From: Eisenbergiella porci
Lineage (GTDB): Bacteria > Bacillota > Clostridia > Lachnospirales > Lachnospiraceae
Assembly (NCBI RefSeq): GCF_009696275.1
Contig: NZ_VUMI01000004.1
Span: 124,001 to 188,000 of the forward strand
Length of the DNA: 64,000 nt
Reading direction: 5' to 3'
The notes under the pieces were generated by a model. The model was not told where the DNA came from. It did no database searches and worked only from the letters and a program-made list of their open reading frames with translations. Positions 8,205 through 16,030 of the stretch are shown here, one piece after another (within the stretch, counting starts at the first letter, position 1; every line of letters starts with the position of its first letter). Both the position numbers and the translations under genes were made by a program.

Positions 8205-8915
8205 ATGCTGAAGGGAAAAGGATGGATAGCGTTCCTGACGATAGTACTTTTTACGGCGGCTTTGTCCTATTTTGCAAGAGAGAAAAACGGGGCCGCAAGG
8301 CAGGAAGCGTGGTCCTCCCATACACTGGCGGACGCCGGCTATGAGGATGAAGCGCCGTATAAGGGCAAGGTGGCCCTGACCTTTGACGATGGCCCGCATC
8401 CGGTATGTACGCCGCAGCTTTTGGTCGGCCTGAAAAAAAGAGATGTGAAGGTGACTTTTTTTGTGACGGGGGAAAACGTGGAGAGCTATCCTGAAATTGT
8501 AAAAAGAGCCAGCGAGGAAGGTCATCTCATTGGAAACCATACCTTCCATCATGTACAGCTGACTGCGGCAAATTCAGATGATTTTAAAAAAGAAATTATT
8601 TCAACCAACGATATTATCCAGGAGGTGACCGGAAAGGAAACCTCCTTTATCCGTCCGCCCTACGGTTCCTGGGATAAAAAGTATGAAAAGGAGCTGAACA
8701 TGTTTCCTGTGCTCTGGGATGTGGACCCTCTGGACTGGTGCTCCACAAACGTGGATAAAATCGTGAGGAGCGTGCTTGCGGGAACGAAGGAAAACAGCAT
8801 AATCCTGATGCATGATTCCTATGATTCCACGGTGACGGCAGCGCTTCAGGTGGTGGATATCCTGAAAGCGGAAGGGTATGAATTCGTGACGGTTGACGAG
8901 ATTTTGTTTGACTGA
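8205..8915 (+). CDS. membrane-anchored polysaccharide deacetylase (NodB domain)
   Basis: Extracytoplasmic carbohydrate esterase family 4 enzyme that removes acetyl groups from N-acetylglucosamine in peptidoglycan or another polymer. An N-terminal helix (residues 6-23) acts as signal anchor. The NodB motifs are present in order: TFDDGPHP (about 59-66, catalytic Asp and metal-binding Asp), GNHTFHH (metal His pair), RPPYGSWD, the DPLDW segment and LMHDS near the C-terminus. Length (236 aa) is typical of Clostridial homologues. A weak AGAGGT precedes the ATG. It stands alone in a gap-flanked position. Confidence 0.92.
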   Translation: MLKGKGWIAFLTIVLFTAALSYFAREKNGAARQEAWSSHTLADAGYEDEAPYKGKVALTFDDGPHPVCTPQLLVGLKKRDVKVTFFVTGENVESYPEIVKRASEEGHLIGNHTFHHVQLTAANSDDFKKEIISTNDIIQEVTGKETSFIRPPYGSWDKKYEKELNMFPVLWDVDPLDWCSTNVDKIVRSVLAGTKENSIILMHDSYDSTVTAALQVVDILKAEGYEFVTVDEILFD

Positions 8916-9109
8916 AGCTTTGCGGGAATGATATGGGAAAAACAGCGCCGCCTCAGACCGCCTCCATCGTAAGGAGAAGGAAAGGAAGCTGTTTGAAGCG
9001 GCAGGGCAGCTGCCTGCGGCGGCATTGCTTTTCCCCCAGGGGCAGCCTGGTATTTCTTCCGATACTGCAAATCCGGGTTATGAAGTTGTCAGTCATGGTT
9101 ACGAAACTG

Positions 9110-9319
9110 TCAGTCCTGGTTTTCTTTTTTATCCTTTTCTCTCATCTGTTCCATTTCTTTTTCACTCATTTCGGGCGCGCCGAAGGGATATAATTCACGG
9201 TAGGCTTCCAGTGTTTTTTCATGGACGGTGCCGGCGGGAATCAGACCCGTGCAGTCATAGGCGGATACGGCGCTGGTGTAGTCCTGATCTTCGGGAATAT
9301 TGTAATCTTCATCTTTCAT
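9110..9319 (-). CDS. uncharacterised 69-aa acidic protein
   Basis: The minus-strand ATG at 9319 follows GGAGGAAATATCCC, a good ribosome binding site, and gives MKDEDYNIPEDQDY followed by a stretch with SAVSAYDCTGLIPAG and a charged C-terminus rich in E, M, K. It is hydrophilic, has no membrane helix and I do not recognise a domain. The short phrase YDCTGLIPAG looks conserved-peptide-like. The longer frame starting at 9430 lacks a ribosome binding site and is unlikely. A 21-bp direct repeat (about 9077-9119) lies across its 3' end. Confidence 0.6.
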   Translation of the reverse strand: MKDEDYNIPEDQDYTSAVSAYDCTGLIPAGTVHEKTLEAYRELYPFGAPEMSEKEMEQMREKDKKENQD

Positions 9320-9517
9320 GGGATATTTCCTCCTTTTGGATTTTAGTATATGGAAAGCGGATAAAATTATGCGGCGTGTGTCCTGCGGCAGTATTTCAGC
9401 GGCTGTTGATGGAGGGAATTCCTGAAGCATTTTCTTACGGTCAGCGCGGTAAATGCGCAGACCTGCCTGAACCGCTGCCGATGCCTGCCTTTTTTTAAAA
9501 TCCCTGGCCGGCGCCGA

Positions 9518-9546
9518 TTGATTTCACGGTTGCGGGACGTTATAAT
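9518..9546 (+). promoter_or_regulatory. promoter of rarA
   Basis: TTGATT (9518-9523), 17 bp, TATAAT (9541-9546), 45 bp before the rarA ATG. Confidence 0.65.
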
Positions 9547-9591
9547 AGAGGAAGCCGACGCAAAAAAGTACGGCATCAGGAGAAAAATACA

Positions 9592-10968
9592 ATGGATTTA
9601 TTTGATTATATGAGAGAAAACAGTATGGAGAAGGAATCCCCGCTGGCGGCCAGGCTGCGGCCAACAACGCTGGACGAGGTGGTGGGGCAGCAGCATATTA
9701 TCGGAAAGGACAAGCTGCTCTATCGCGCGATCCAGGCGGATAAAATCAGCTCCATCATTTTTTATGGCCCGCCCGGAACAGGGAAAACCACGCTGGCAAA
9801 GGTGATCGCCAATACCACAAGTGCGGAGTTCACCCAGATTAATGCAACTGTCGCCGGGAAAAAGGATATGGAGGAGGTCGTGGCCAGGGCGAAGGATACC
9901 ATGGGCATGTATGGGAAAAAAACGATCCTGTTCATCGATGAAATCCATCGTTTTAATAAAGGGCAGCAGGATTATCTTCTTCCGTTCGTGGAGGACGGAA
10001 CCGTAATTCTGATCGGCGCGACCACGGAGAACCCGTATTTTGAAGTGAACGGCGCTCTGCTTTCGCGTTCCATTATTTTTGAATTAAAGCCTCTGTCCAG
10101 GGAGGATATAAAGGAGCTTCTGCGGCGGGCTGTCTATGACAGGCAGAAGGGGATGGGCGCCTACGACGCGGAGATAGATGAGGACGCCATGGATTTCCTT
10201 GCCGATGTGGCAGGAGGGGATGCCAGGCATGCGCTGAATGCCATAGAGCTGGGGATCATGACCACGCCGCGGGGCGCGGACGGAAAAATCCACGTAACGC
10301 TGGAGGTGGCGGGCGAATGCATCCAGAAGCGTGTGGTGAAATACGATAAGACCGGGGACAACCATTATGATACGATTTCGGCCTTTATCAAAAGCATGCG
10401 GGGGTCGGATCCGGACGCTGCGGTCTATTATCTGGCAAAAATGCTTTATGCCGGGGAAAGTATCACCTTCATTGCGCGCCGTATCATGATTTGCGCTTCG
10501 GAGGATGTGGGAAATGCGGATCCCCAGGCGCTTCAGGTGGCTGTGAGCGCATCGCTGGCGGTGGAGCGGGTAGGCATGCCGGAGGCCCAGATCATTCTGG
10601 CGAATGCGGTGACTTATGTAGCCTGCGCGCCTAAAAGCAACGCAGCGGTGTGCGCCATTGACGCGGCCATGCGTTGTGTCCAGGAAACAGGAAATCTGCC
10701 GGTGCCCCCGCACCTGCAGGATGCCCATTATAAAGGAGCGGCAAAATTGGGACACGGACTTGATTATAAATATGCTCATAATTATCCGAATAATTATGTC
10801 AGACAGCAGTATCTGCCTTATGAACTAAGCGGAAGAGAATTCTACAAACCTTCGGGAAACGGTTATGAAGTGAAAATAAAAGAGCATATGAAGCGCATTA
10901 AAAAGGAAGCGGCGCTGCCGGAAGAAGAAGAAAAATATAACGGCGGGGATGTGCCGAAAAGAGGATAG
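9592..10968 (+). CDS. rarA: RarA/MgsA replication-associated AAA+ ATPase
   Basis: RarA (MgsA/WRNIP1 family) is a tetrameric clamp-loader-like ATPase that acts at stalled replication forks. The protein (458 aa) starts with a short helix, then AAPLRP-like LAARLRPTTLDEVVGQQH, Walker A GPPGTGKT near residue 58, Walker B FIDEIHRF near 115, sensor GATTENP, and the C-terminal oligomerisation domain with the family signature SDPDAAVYYLA and NYVRQQYLP. CAGGAGA lies before the ATG. It is monocistronic and followed by a strong terminator. Confidence 0.95.
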   Translation: MDLFDYMRENSMEKESPLAARLRPTTLDEVVGQQHIIGKDKLLYRAIQADKISSIIFYGPPGTGKTTLAKVIANTTSAEFTQINATVAGKKDMEEVVARAKDTMGMYGKKTILFIDEIHRFNKGQQDYLLPFVEDGTVILIGATTENPYFEVNGALLSRSIIFELKPLSREDIKELLRRAVYDRQKGMGAYDAEIDEDAMDFLADVAGGDARHALNAIELGIMTTPRGADGKIHVTLEVAGECIQKRVVKYDKTGDNHYDTISAFIKSMRGSDPDAAVYYLAKMLYAGESITFIARRIMICASEDVGNADPQALQVAVSASLAVERVGMPEAQIILANAVTYVACAPKSNAAVCAIDAAMRCVQETGNLPVPPHLQDAHYKGAAKLGHGLDYKYAHNYPNNYVRQQYLPYELSGREFYKPSGNGYEVKIKEHMKRIKKEAALPEEEEKYNGGDVPKRG

Positions 10969-10970
10969 TA

Positions 10971-11020
10971 AAAAACCCTGACATATACACAGTATTGTGT
11001 GTGTATGCTAGGGTTTTTTA
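10971..11020. terminator. bidirectional terminator between rarA and DUF4364
   Basis: AAAAACCCT and CATACACACA-type arms pair with TGTGTGTATG and AGGGTTTTTT; both ends carry A or T tracts, so it can serve the convergent rarA and DUF4364 genes. Confidence 0.85.
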
Positions 11021-11023
11021 TAA

Positions 11024-11539
11024 TTAAAATAACTGTTCCGTCAGGTATTGGTAAATTTCCTTGTTTTTCTTCTGCCAGTTGGCGCAGATGGAAGCTGCCA
11101 GCTCCTGGGTAGGGACGGAAATACGGATGTTCACCAGATCCACGTCCTTGTCCTTTGCCACCAGCTGGGCTTCAAATTCTCCGTTTACCAGCTTGTAAAA
11201 ATTCCCCTGGATAGAGGATTCGTTGCGCAGCTCCAGCTTATGATTTTTAAAATAATCGATAATGTCGCTTTTGATGGCATCGCTGATCCGGTTCTCAAAA
11301 TAGTGTAGGGTATCGCGCCCTTCGTCGGTGATCTGCAGCTGTGTCCTGTTCAGTATTGTCCGGGATTCAGCCAGACCGGTTTCCATCAGTTCGGAAATGG
11401 CTGTCTGCAGGGTCAGAAAATTGGTGTATTCCTTATCCAGGACGAATTCACTGATCTGCGCTGTGGTCAGGGGAAATGTGACCCTGTCCAGCATGTACAA
11501 TACAATTAATTTGTAAAGAGTCAAAGGTTCCTGATTCAT
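11024..11539 (-). CDS. DUF4364 family winged-helix-like protein
   Basis: A 171-aa cytoplasmic protein beginning MNQEPLTLYKLIVLYMLDRV, characteristic of DUF4364, a Clostridial family that resembles a winged-helix regulator N-terminally (residues 1-75) with a beta-rich C-terminal half. No catalytic residues are evident. AAGGA lies 8 bp before the ATG. The first 92 bp overlap the 3' end of the radical SAM gene in another frame, so it is probably translated by coupling as the last gene of the malic enzyme operon. Regulatory target unknown. Confidence 0.85.
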   Translation of the reverse strand: MNQEPLTLYKLIVLYMLDRVTFPLTTAQISEFVLDKEYTNFLTLQTAISELMETGLAESRTILNRTQLQITDEGRDTLHYFENRISDAIKSDIIDYFKNHKLELRNESSIQGNFYKLVNGEFEAQLVAKDKDVDLVNIRISVPTQELAASICANWQKKNKEIYQYLTEQLF

Positions 11540-12461
11540 AGCATTGTCCTTGTCTGATTGAGGAGAGCTTCATGCGCTGATGAAGCGTATTCAATACGTT
11601 ACGTTTGTTACGGCTCCAGTCCGGAGCTATCAAAAGGCTTTTCGGGCCGTCGCCGGTTACCCGGTGGATGACGATATCGGGCGAAAGGGCGGCAATGCAT
11701 GTTATTAAAAGGGTAAGGTAGGAATCCAGGGTGAGCACCTGCACCTTACCTGCGCGGTACTCACCGGCCAGGTCGGTATTGTCAAGTATATGCAGAAGCT
11801 GCAGCTTGATTCCGAAAATCCCGCACCCATTAAGGAAACGGATGGTTTCCAGGACCATTTCCGTTGTTTCTTCGGGAAGACCCAGGATTACGTGCACGAT
11901 AACCGGAATTCCGGCGGCGTGCAGTCGGTCACAGGCATGGGTAAAACAGGAAAGCGCATAGCCTCTGCGGATATACCGTGCGGTTTGTTCATGGATGGTC
12001 TGCAGTCCCAGTTCGATCCAGATGAACTTGTCCGGATAATCACTTTTCAGGCCTTCCAGCAGCGCCATGACTTCATTTCCAAGGCAATCCGGCCTTGTTG
12101 CGATAGAGATGCCGGCAATATCCGGTTCGGAAAGCGCCTGCCTGTAAACGGAATCCAGATAGGATACAGGTCCGTAGGTATTAGTATAGGCCTGAAAATA
12201 AGCGATATAGCGGCTGCCTGTCTTTTTGGCCCGAAGAAGCTGTTTGCCGGCTGTCAGCTGTTCAGGGATGGAAAGGGCGCTTCCAGGAGTAAAATCACCG
12301 CTGCCGCCTGCGCTGCAGAAAATACAGCCCCGGGTATCCAGCGTCCCGTCCCGGTTGGGGCAGGTTAAACCTGCATCCAGCGCTATTTTATATAATTTTT
12401 CACCATAGGTGTTCTTACACCAGGCGTCCAGGGAATAATAGGACTTGCCATGATAATCCAT
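11448..12461 (-). CDS. TIGR01212 family (YtqA-like) radical SAM protein
   Basis: Radical SAM enzyme with cluster cysteines C34, C46 and C49 (CPNRDGTLDTRGCIFC, the CX11CX2C spacing of this family) followed by the TIM-barrel core with QAYTNTYGP and GLQTIHEQTARYIRRGY. Homologues usually end soon after a sequence like NKRxVLNxxxxxxxxxxxxQGxxY, found here at about residues 285-305; the remaining 30 residues overlap the DUF4364 gene and may be extra. The start ATG is 4 bp from the end of the malic enzyme gene, so co-transcription is clear. The reaction of the family is not established; a tRNA modification role has been proposed for relatives. Confidence 0.88.
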   Translation of the reverse strand: MDYHGKSYYSLDAWCKNTYGEKLYKIALDAGLTCPNRDGTLDTRGCIFCSAGGSGDFTPGSALSIPEQLTAGKQLLRAKKTGSRYIAYFQAYTNTYGPVSYLDSVYRQALSEPDIAGISIATRPDCLGNEVMALLEGLKSDYPDKFIWIELGLQTIHEQTARYIRRGYALSCFTHACDRLHAAGIPVIVHVILGLPEETTEMVLETIRFLNGCGIFGIKLQLLHILDNTDLAGEYRAGKVQVLTLDSYLTLLITCIAALSPDIVIHRVTGDGPKSLLIAPDWSRNKRNVLNTLHQRMKLSSIRQGQCYESGTFDSLQINCIVHAGQGHISPDHSADQ

Positions 12462-12465
12462 AGTC

Positions 12466-13620
12466 CTATTTCCGGATGTGTGATTTTACAGCTTCGGCTA
12501 CCACTTCCGCAACCTTCGGATTAAAGGCTTCAGGCATGATATTGTCTTCGTTCAGTTCCCCGTCAGGCACAAGGGATGCGATGGCGAGCGCGGCGGCCAG
12601 CTTCATTTCTTCCGTAATCTGTGTGGCCTGGCCTTCCAGCGCGCCCTTGAAAATTCCGGGGAAGGCCACCACATTGTTAACCTGGTTGGGGAAGTCGCTC
12701 CGGCCTGTGCCTACGACTTTTGCGCCCGCAGCTTTTGCAATATCAGGCATGATTTCGGGAACCGGATTGGCCATGGCAAAAAGGATGGCATCCTTGTTCA
12801 TGGAAGAAACCATTTCCGCGGTTACGATTCCGGGAGCAGAAACACCTATAAAGATGTCAGCGCCTTTCATGGCGTCGGCCAGCGTGCCGTTTTCTCCCTG
12901 AAGATTGGTGACCTCCATCATTTTTTCCTGCATCCAGTTCAAATCCTTCGTATCCCTGGAAAGGATGCCGGATTTATCGCACATGATAATATTGGGGAAG
13001 CCATAGGTCAGAAGCAGCCTGGTGATGGCAATTCCTGCACTGCCTGCGCCGTTTACCACGATGCGGCAGTCTTCCTTTTTCTTTCCGGTAACCTTCAGGG
13101 CGTTGATGATTCCTGCGAGAACCACGATAGCTGTTCCATGCTGATCGTCATGGAAAACAGGAATATCCAGGGTGGCTTTCAGCCGTTCTTCAATCTCAAA
13201 GCAGCGGGGAGCGCTGATATCTTCCAGGTTGATTCCTCCGAAGCCGGGAGCCATCCAGGTTACCGCCTTAATGATTTCCTCCGTGTCCTGTGTGTCAAGG
13301 CAGATGGGAACGGCATTGACGCCGCCGAATTCTTTAAAAAGGACGGCCTTCCCTTCCATGACGGGCATAGCGGCATAGGGGCCGATGTTCCCAAGGCCCA
13401 GTACCGCGGAGCCGTCGGAAACCACGGCAATGGTGTTGGCCTTGATGGTATAGGTATAAGCGGCTTCCTTATCATTGGCTATCACCTTGCATGGCTCCGC
13501 CACGCCGGGGGTGTAGGCGAGTGACAGCGCCTCTCTTGATTTAACGGGTGTTTTGGAAACGGTTTCTATTTTACCATTCCATTCTTTATGTAATTCCAGT
13601 GCTTTTTCGTTGGTTGTCAT
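12466..13620 (-). CDS. NAD(P)-dependent malic enzyme
   Basis: Cytoplasmic enzyme converting malate to pyruvate and CO2 with NAD(P)+ reduction. The 384-aa protein is the short bacterial form: SLAYTPGVAEPC near residue 40, the catalytic Lys/Asp-containing VVSDGSAVLGLGNIGP, PVFHDDQHGTA, and the Rossmann motif NGAGSAGIAI. The start MTTNEKALE at 13620 sits 7 bp after GGAGG; the longer frame from 13635 includes that site and is not used. It is the first gene of a three-gene operon (malic enzyme, radical SAM, DUF4364). With the sodium-pump decarboxylase nearby it would contribute to C4-acid metabolism, though the two are not linked in one operon. Confidence 0.95.
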   Translation of the reverse strand: MTTNEKALELHKEWNGKIETVSKTPVKSREALSLAYTPGVAEPCKVIANDKEAAYTYTIKANTIAVVSDGSAVLGLGNIGPYAAMPVMEGKAVLFKEFGGVNAVPICLDTQDTEEIIKAVTWMAPGFGGINLEDISAPRCFEIEERLKATLDIPVFHDDQHGTAIVVLAGIINALKVTGKKKEDCRIVVNGAGSAGIAITRLLLTYGFPNIIMCDKSGILSRDTKDLNWMQEKMMEVTNLQGENGTLADAMKGADIFIGVSAPGIVTAEMVSSMNKDAILFAMANPVPEIMPDIAKAAGAKVVGTGRSDFPNQVNNVVAFPGIFKGALEGQATQITEEMKLAAALAIASLVPDGELNEDNIMPEAFNPKVAEVVAEAVKSHIRK

Positions 13621-13666
13621 GATTTTTCCTCCCATTTGTTTTCCAGCAGGGTAACGCTACAGAAGT

Positions 13667-13695
13667 ATCATATAATATTTGGTTTCGATTCGCAA
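13667..13695 (-). promoter_or_regulatory. promoter of the malic enzyme operon
   Basis: Minus strand TTGCGA (13695-13690), 17 bp, TATGAT (13672-13667), 46 bp before the start codon. Confidence 0.6.
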
Positions 13696-13711
13696 TAGCG
13701 AACCTGGAAGA

Positions 13712-13740
13712 TTGTGTTTTCCGTCAGGATGGAGTAAGAT
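13712..13740 (+). promoter_or_regulatory. promoter of the endonuclease/phosphatase-like gene
   Basis: TTGTGT (13712-13717), 17 bp, TAAGAT (13735-13740), divergent from the malic enzyme promoter. Confidence 0.5.
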
Positions 13741-13769
13741 AAAAGACAGAAAGAGACAGGAGGTATAGA

Positions 13770-14870
13770 ATGGGAAAACAGGGGAAAAAGAAACGGATCT
13801 GGCTGCGTGTACTGCTGGGGATTCTGGCTGCGTTGTTTCTGGTGATTATCGGTTATGTCCTGTACGTGATGATAAGCTATCACAGGCTTCCGGATGACCT
13901 GACGCTGGATGTGAGGACGCCGGAGAATGCGGATACAACCGGTGCGGTTTCCGTTGGTACAGATTATGAAATTATTACCTACAATATCGGCTTTGGCGCT
14001 TACACGCCGGACTACAGTTTTTTTATGGACGGAGGGAAATCCTCAGTTGCAGCCAGTAAGGAAAGCGTGCTTGCCACAGTTTCGGGCGCCGGTGGGCTGG
14101 CGGCGGGCTATGATCCGGACTTCATGATTTTTGAAGAGGTGGATCTTAAAGCCACAAGGAGTTACCATGTGGATGAATATGAGCTGCTGGATAAGTATTT
14201 CGGCGGATATTACTCGGATTTTGCCATCAATTATGATTCAGCGTTTCTGATGGTCCCGCCCTGGGAGCCTCATGGAAAAAGCCTGGCGGGAATCGCTTTT
14301 TATTCAAAATATCCAATTGCATCGGCTGTAAGGAAGAGTTTCCCCATATCCACCTCCTTCAGCAAGTTCCTTGATCTGGACAGATGCTATTCCATCAGCA
14401 GGATCCCTGCAGACAATGGAAAAGAACTGGTTATTTTTTCCCTGCATATGTCTGCTTACGGCAACAGCGATGCTATCCGGGAGGCACAGGTGAATAAGCT
14501 GTGCGGGGACATGCAGGCGGAATATGAGAAGGGGAATTATGTGATATGCGGCGGGGATTTCAATCACGATTTGAAGGCATCCGAGGATACTGAGGAGGAT
14601 CGTGCGTCCTGGGCGTATCCGTTCCCCAGATCCGATTTGCCGGAGGGCTTTTCCTTCAGCATGGATTTTCTGGGAGAAGCGGGAAAGGCGGCTCTTCCGG
14701 ACAGCGCCCGGAATGCGGATATGCCTTATGAGGAAGGTGTGACTTATACGGTGACGCTGGATGGATTTATTATATCGGATAATATTGAACTGAAGGAATA
14801 TGAAAATATCCATACAGGTTATCTATATGCGGATCATGATCCGGTGAGAATGGTATTTTCACTGAAGTAG
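13770..14870 (+). CDS. membrane-anchored endonuclease/exonuclease/phosphatase (EEP) family protein
   Basis: A 366-aa protein with a positively charged N-terminus and one membrane helix (about residues 12-34), then an EEP/DNase I-like metallophosphoesterase fold. Visible elements: ITYNIGFGAY (first strand with metal Asn), FEEVD (metal Glu), SLHMSAYG, CGGDFNHDL (catalytic Asp/Asn pair) and YLYADHDPVRM (terminal Asp-His). The fold covers nucleases, sphingomyelinases and inositol phosphatases, and the anchor implies it acts outside the membrane; substrate is unknown. AGGAGG-like site upstream. No operon partners. Confidence 0.85.
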   Translation: MGKQGKKKRIWLRVLLGILAALFLVIIGYVLYVMISYHRLPDDLTLDVRTPENADTTGAVSVGTDYEIITYNIGFGAYTPDYSFFMDGGKSSVAASKESVLATVSGAGGLAAGYDPDFMIFEEVDLKATRSYHVDEYELLDKYFGGYYSDFAINYDSAFLMVPPWEPHGKSLAGIAFYSKYPIASAVRKSFPISTSFSKFLDLDRCYSISRIPADNGKELVIFSLHMSAYGNSDAIREAQVNKLCGDMQAEYEKGNYVICGGDFNHDLKASEDTEEDRASWAYPFPRSDLPEGFSFSMDFLGEAGKAALPDSARNADMPYEEGVTYTVTLDGFIISDNIELKEYENIHTGYLYADHDPVRMVFSLK

Positions 14871-15098
14871 ACGGCGGTGAAACGAGACGGCACGTTTAGC
14901 ATGTGCCGCCCTGGGATGAAAATGGATGAATGCGGCGGCTGCTGCCGGATGGGAAGGGAGAAAAGCGATAAATTACGGCTCTTTTTATAAGGAAAGAACC
15001 GGTGCGGTAAATATATTTCAATATTTTGCAGATACTATGGTTTGAAAGAAACAGAGGCCGCAAGCGGCAATCAATCAACCTCTATTATGGAGACAGAA

Positions 15099-15602
15099 AT
15101 GAAAAAAAAGACAGGAAGTTCCTCACTGGCCTTTCTGACCGGCATGATTCCCCATCATGAATCCGCCATAGAAATGTCGGAGGAGTATCTGAAGTATGCT
15201 CCTGAGGATGCTCATTTCAGGAAACTGGCAGAGGATATTATAACGGCCCAGACTTCGGAAAACGAGCAGATGAAGAATATGATGGAAGATATAAAAAGCG
15301 GTTATCAGACCGATGGGACGAAAGAGGAAGCCTATCTTAAGGAATATGATGAAATGATGGAAGGACATCATTCAGGTCATGGATCCTCTGATACACAGGA
15401 TTTGGATACGGCTTTTGCAGAAGGCATGGTTATGCACCATTAAATGGCCGTGGATATGGCTGAGACCATCATAAAATATTCGGACAATGATTCGGTAACG
15501 GATTATGCAAATAGTGTAATTGAGCTGCAGGAGCAGGAAATTTCCCAGATGCAGGACTTCCTGGATGGGAAAAACGGCAGCGGAAACACGCACTGGCATT
15601 GA
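15099..15602 (+). pseudogene. DUF305 protein interrupted by a nonsense codon
   Basis: DUF305 proteins are ferritin-like four-helix bundles with two MxxHHxxAxxM motifs, often secreted and metal-associated. The first motif, GMIPHHESAIEM, is intact. The second reads GMVMHH, then TAA at 15441-15443, then in the same frame MAVDMAETIIKYS and 45 more family-like codons to TGA at 15600-15602. The stop occupies the codon that would be Gln (CAA to TAA). No signal peptide or lipobox is visible; the frame is open only from 14991 and lacks a good start, so the 5' end is also damaged. ATG 15099 follows GGAGA by 6 bp. A sequencing error or genuine single-base mutation would both explain the stop. Confidence 0.8.
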
Positions 15603-15684
15603 CGGAGAATAATATTAAACGTTATCTTATATACGTTTTAAACTTATTCAAAATTGATAAAATATCAAGTAAAATACGCGTCCT

Positions 15685-15719
15685 GGAAGCTTTTTGAAAA
15701 AAAAGCTTCCTATTTTTTT
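15685..15719 (+). terminator. rho-independent terminator after the DUF305 remnant
   Basis: GGAAGCTTTTT and AAAAAGCTTCC form an 11-bp stem followed by TATTTTTTT. Confidence 0.9.
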
Positions 15720-16030
15720 GAATGTGGTGTATAATGTGGACACATAAAGTTTACTTTTTAGAGTATCGTATCCCAATACATATCTTGTTGACGTCACATG
15801 TCCGGCTGCCGGATGGCGCCATTGAACAGACGTGGAGAGCTGGCTTTTCATACCTACGATAAGCGGCAGGTCAGCCAGGTGTCATTAATTTATTTCCCGA
15901 TAAAAGAAAGAAATGAATAACAGACAGAAGAATCAGCAGGAAGTCATCCTGTTTATTAGCGGGTTGTATTGAACCAGATTCATTGTATTTAATTTTGAAA
16001 CATTTTGTACTATAAGCACGGAGGAAATTC
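15720..16030 (+). other. long leader/intergenic region before rho
   Basis: No gene is seen in these 311 bp. A TATAAT at about 15730 is a possible -10 without a convincing -35, which would give a leader of nearly 300 nt. Long leaders before rho are known to support autoregulation by premature termination, so the region may be regulatory; no riboswitch class is recognisable. Confidence 0.4.
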
